Source: Gyrodactylus bullatarudis (taxonomy: Eukaryota > Platyhelminthes > Monogenea > Gyrodactylidea > Gyrodactylidae). From it: a stretch of DNA of 28,661 nucleotides. The DNA is taken from positions 1 through 28,661 of the forward strand of contig SSNU01000331.1 of NCBI GenBank assembly GCA_012064415.1, written 5' to 3'. The notes under the pieces are model-generated. The model saw only the letters and a program-made list of their open reading frames with translations, did no database searches and was not told the origin of the DNA. Below are positions 26,318 through 28,661 of this stretch, piece after piece. The position numbers and the translations under genes are program-made. The stretch's first letter is position 1. Every line of letters begins with the position of its first letter.

Positions 26318-27597
26318 ATTTTTGGAAACATTATCTTTAATTATTATCTTTATCATTCAAATATCATTTTCATATAAAAATAGTTATAATGTACTTAAAT
26401 AATAATAAGTTGAAGGAAAATAGAATAAAGCTGTTCTGGAAATAGTCTTCGCCATAGATTTGATGCTGACGTTCAAAATATGATTTTCTTTTTTTATTGC
26501 GAACCAAATAAATGATATCTTATAAAGAGGGATAGATAAAGATCATTTTGGGTAGAAAAAATAATTTTTTCCGATCAAGATCAGATCTCAGATCCTGGAT
26601 CAAAAACAGGGTTAAAAAATATTTTAAAATAAATTCATCACAATAAGTTTATTTGACAAGTAAGATAACTCTAACCTAAAAAATCAGAATTTTTGAGGAA
26701 ATTTGCCCCTTACTCGTGTGATCGACCCAAAAATCTGATCAGATCAAGAAGAAAAAAATTTTTTTTCAACCCTGACTTGATGATCGAAGATCATTCTGGA
26801 TTCTGCTCTCGAAAAAACCAGTAAAGTGACATCTTTTTTCTTAAATCAGGTTTACTTTCAAGAATTTTGATTTTATTTCAAATATAAATTTTTTCTTTTC
26901 ATTAGTTTTCATTTTCATTTCAAAAATTCGTTTAAAATTGAATTTCAATGGTATTTTTGTATTTAAAAAAATAAATAATGAATGGCATACTTATGAGTAA
27001 ATATACAAATTAATGAAAATTGATTTTTAATCAAAAATAAAAATTCATTTCTGTCTATAGACCACTTCGAAACCCATGATAAATTGCGTTTTTTAATTTA
27101 AAATTAAAGGAAATTTAATATTAGGCAGTTTGAATCGTAGTTTACTATCTTAATTTCACAAAATTTAACTATTAATGGAATTAAGTTTTCAATAGAATTC
27201 AGATCAGGGTTTTTGCTTGATAGCTTTTATAAGTTGTGAGCCTGCTGTTTCTAAAGTGAGAAAATTATAATACGGATAGTCAATATGAAGATGGGAATTC
27301 ATGATTTTTACAAAAAACTCAACATTTTCAAAATAACAAACAATTTTTACACATAAATAACCATAAAATTTACCTCTTCATGTCCCAAATTATTTTCGTT
27401 ACATTACCGAAGTCGAATTAATTATCTTTTTCAGATATATGCGTGAATGGTTCATTCATGTCACTGTGTATTACTACACTGTGTATTACACGTATAGTAA
27501 CACATTCATTGTAACGATAATGTTGCAAAAACTATTTAAAACTTCTAATAATTGTTCTTTCTCGTAGTAAAATTGAAAAAATCTTCTTTAAAAATTG
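26318..27597. other. Non-coding AT-rich DNA, no gene seen
   Basis: ATCATTTTCATATAAAAATA at 26365-26384 matches the tail of the family II ribozyme repeat (11876-11895) and may be a small remnant. ACTGTGTATTAC is repeated at 27464-27490. Long A/T runs occur near 26755-26768. No open frame of interest. Confidence 0.45.
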
Positions 27598-27850
27598 GAG
27601 TTATTGCCAAAAAGTGTATATATGGGTAGGGCATTTTCCAAAAAGTGTATATATTTTCCAAAAAATGAATGATATACACGATGTATTTCCAATAATCATA
27701 TATATTTTTCCTAAAAATGTACTAGTGTATTCGATAATTACCAAAACATAAATAGCATTTACGAAAATTGTATATGTTTGTAAGACTAATTACCAAATGT
27801 GTATAATTTTTTGTGATAATTATCAAAAAGTGTATACATTTAAAACACTA
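27598..27850. repeat. MULE-type terminal region with AAAAAGTGTATATA minisatellite
   Basis: It opens with GAGTTATTGCCAAAAAGTG and holds about eight degenerate copies of TTACCAAAAAGTGTATA(T) at 20-35 nt spacing to 27840. It lies beyond the 3' end of the minus-strand MULE transposase, the place for its terminal inverted repeat; the opening GAGTNATT resembles the MITE at 14103. The other end lies outside the window. Confidence 0.55.
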
Positions 27851-28085
27851 ATTAATCAACAAACGTGCATAAATTTATGCAATTAAAGAATTGAAGATAC
27901 TATATTCAAGTTAATCAAAAATTAAACATTTAATGTTTTTCTTGATTATTTACATTTTATCAATTTCTCAGTTTTAGATCGGATTCTCTTCTTTTTGGCG
28001 ATGATATGATTCACGTAATTTATCAAAAACGTCCGAAAATCCGCTTAAAATCATATTTGTAGATATATAAGAAAAGAATTTTTAT

Positions 28086-28124
28086 TCACTAAATGTACAT
28101 TTCTTTATGGTTCATCAGTAGTGA
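28086..28124 (-). ncRNA. Hammerhead ribozyme (family II, copy 4) over the MULE stop codon
   Basis: Minus strand: CTGATGA (28118-28112), 8-nt stem II ACCATAAA (no clear pair), GAAA (28103-28100), ATGTACAT (28100-28093), U17 (28092). Stem I pairs UCACUA (28124-28119) with UAGUGA (28091-28086), six Watson-Crick pairs. Predicted cleavage is between 28092 and 28091. An AATAAA begins directly after stem I on the same strand. The stop codon of the transposase frame is the UGA of the ribozyme core. Confidence 0.75.
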
Positions 28125-28661
28125 CACATAAATAATGATGAAAGTTTAAAGTTCATTGAAAATAATATTTTACAATTCTTTTTAGGTCGACCTCTTCTTG
28201 AGTTTTGAGTTATTTCTTCTATAGTATCTCTTTTAAGCGTTTCAACGTCACAGAAATTGAATTTTAAATTGTAGGCAGCTCTTAAACTTGTAACTTTGAA
28301 AAAGTTGCTGACATAATCTTCAATTTTTTGATTTTGTGAAAGAACCGCAGCACAAAAATGTGAACAAGGAAATCCATAGTGATGCATAAACTCACACGTG
28401 CAAGAATTAGTTTGCAAGTTAACCATTTTGTAAAGCTTATTGATACAATCTTTCGAAACTCTGAATAAACCAACTTCATCTGTTATTTGAACACGAAGAG
28501 TCCGAGCTTCAGAAATATGTGCTGAAATTTTTTCAAGAAAATACTTTGGATAGATTTGGTCTGTCTCTTGATACATCTTTAACTTTCTTCTGAAATTTTC
28601 ATATGTCCTATCGACGAAGTTGAATATAAATTCGAAGGGGTGTAAAGAGCGATCTTGTAAA
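28115..28661 (-). CDS. Mutator-like (MULE) transposase, C-terminal part with SWIM finger and AT-hook
   Basis: The frame enters from the right edge (QDRSLHPFEFIFNFVDRTYE) and is open for 181 codons to the stop at 28115. About 110 residues in lies CTCEFMHHYGFPCSHFCAAV, a CxC...CxH SWIM zinc finger typical of the C-terminus of MULE transposases, followed by NSRRGRPKKNCK, an AT-hook. The DDE catalytic domain must lie beyond the window. There is no frame break in the visible part, so the gene may be young. The last residues (FKLSSLFMCHY) are encoded by DNA homologous to the family II ribozyme repeats. A host gene derived from a MULE is the alternative. A MULE end-like repeat lies at 27598, about 0.5 kb beyond the stop. 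Confidence 0.75.
   Translation of the reverse strand, partial: LQDRSLHPFEFIFNFVDRTYENFRRKLKMYQETDQIYPKYFLEKISAHISEARTLRVQITDEVGLFRVSKDCINKLYKMVNLQTNSCTCEFMHHYGFPCSHFCAAVLSQNQKIEDYVSNFFKVTSLRAAYNLKFNFCDVETLKRDTIEEITQNSRRGRPKKNCKILFSMNFKLSSLFMCHY

Noticed and set aside
1..28661. CRISPR arrays, bacterial operons, rRNA genes
   Set aside because: No regularly spaced repeats with unique spacers, no ribosome-binding-site-led gene series and no rRNA-like sequence were seen; the content is eukaryotic.

Overview
Composition and content suggest nuclear DNA of an invertebrate animal. It is very AT-rich and genes are split by introns. It is crowded with decayed transposable elements: Penelope-like elements (PLEs) with GIY-YIG endonuclease, CR1/jockey-type non-LTR reverse transcriptases (RT), a Ty3/gypsy pol, and a Mutator-like (MULE) transposase with SWIM finger and AT-hook. 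There is also a tRNA-derived SINE-like repeat carrying a hammerhead ribozyme, an arrangement known from schistosome SmAlpha elements. A flatworm-like or other lophotrochozoan host is possible, but the species cannot be fixed from the sequence.

Layout. 1-2060: non-LTR RT relic (-), then a 361-nt tandem SINE/retrozyme-like unit with tRNA-Glu-like head and hammerhead (-), then a transposon-associated protein fragment (+). 2061-5459: non-coding, with MULE-like minisatellites and a dispersed repeat. 5460-26302 (+): six open segments with phase-1 splice borders that read as six exons (A-F) of one unrecognised modular gene. Its introns hold most of the mobile DNA: a ribozyme repeat and RT relic (6.5-7.3 kb), a 580+580 bp perfect palindrome (7333-8563), PLE and RT fragments (10.2-11.2 kb), a second ribozyme repeat (11.8-12.07 kb), a MULE-type MITE with 9-bp target duplication and an N gap (14.1-14.7 kb), a PLE 3' half (15.3-16.2 kb, -), a third ribozyme repeat (16.4 kb), a gypsy pol relic (18.3-19.9 kb), and a head-to-head PLE pair between inverted terminal repeats that each hold a hammerhead (19.9-21.95 kb), followed by a PLE tail with another hammerhead (22.3-23.5 kb). 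26.3-27.6 kb: non-coding. 27.6-28.66 kb: terminal minisatellite and 3' end of a MULE transposase (-), whose stop codon lies in a fourth copy of the second hammerhead family.

Two things stand out. First, I count eight sites matching the hammerhead core (CUGANGA...GAAA) with complementary stem I arms, in four sequence families carried by four different kinds of element; seven of the eight share an unusually short 8-nt stem II. Second, the six symmetrical phase-1 exons (83-95 codons each) show a weak shared beta-type pattern and match no family I know: a candidate new, fast-evolving multidomain protein.

All pairing and splice calls were made by eye; no search or folding program was run. Most transposon genes are broken by stops and frameshifts and are annotated as pseudogenes.
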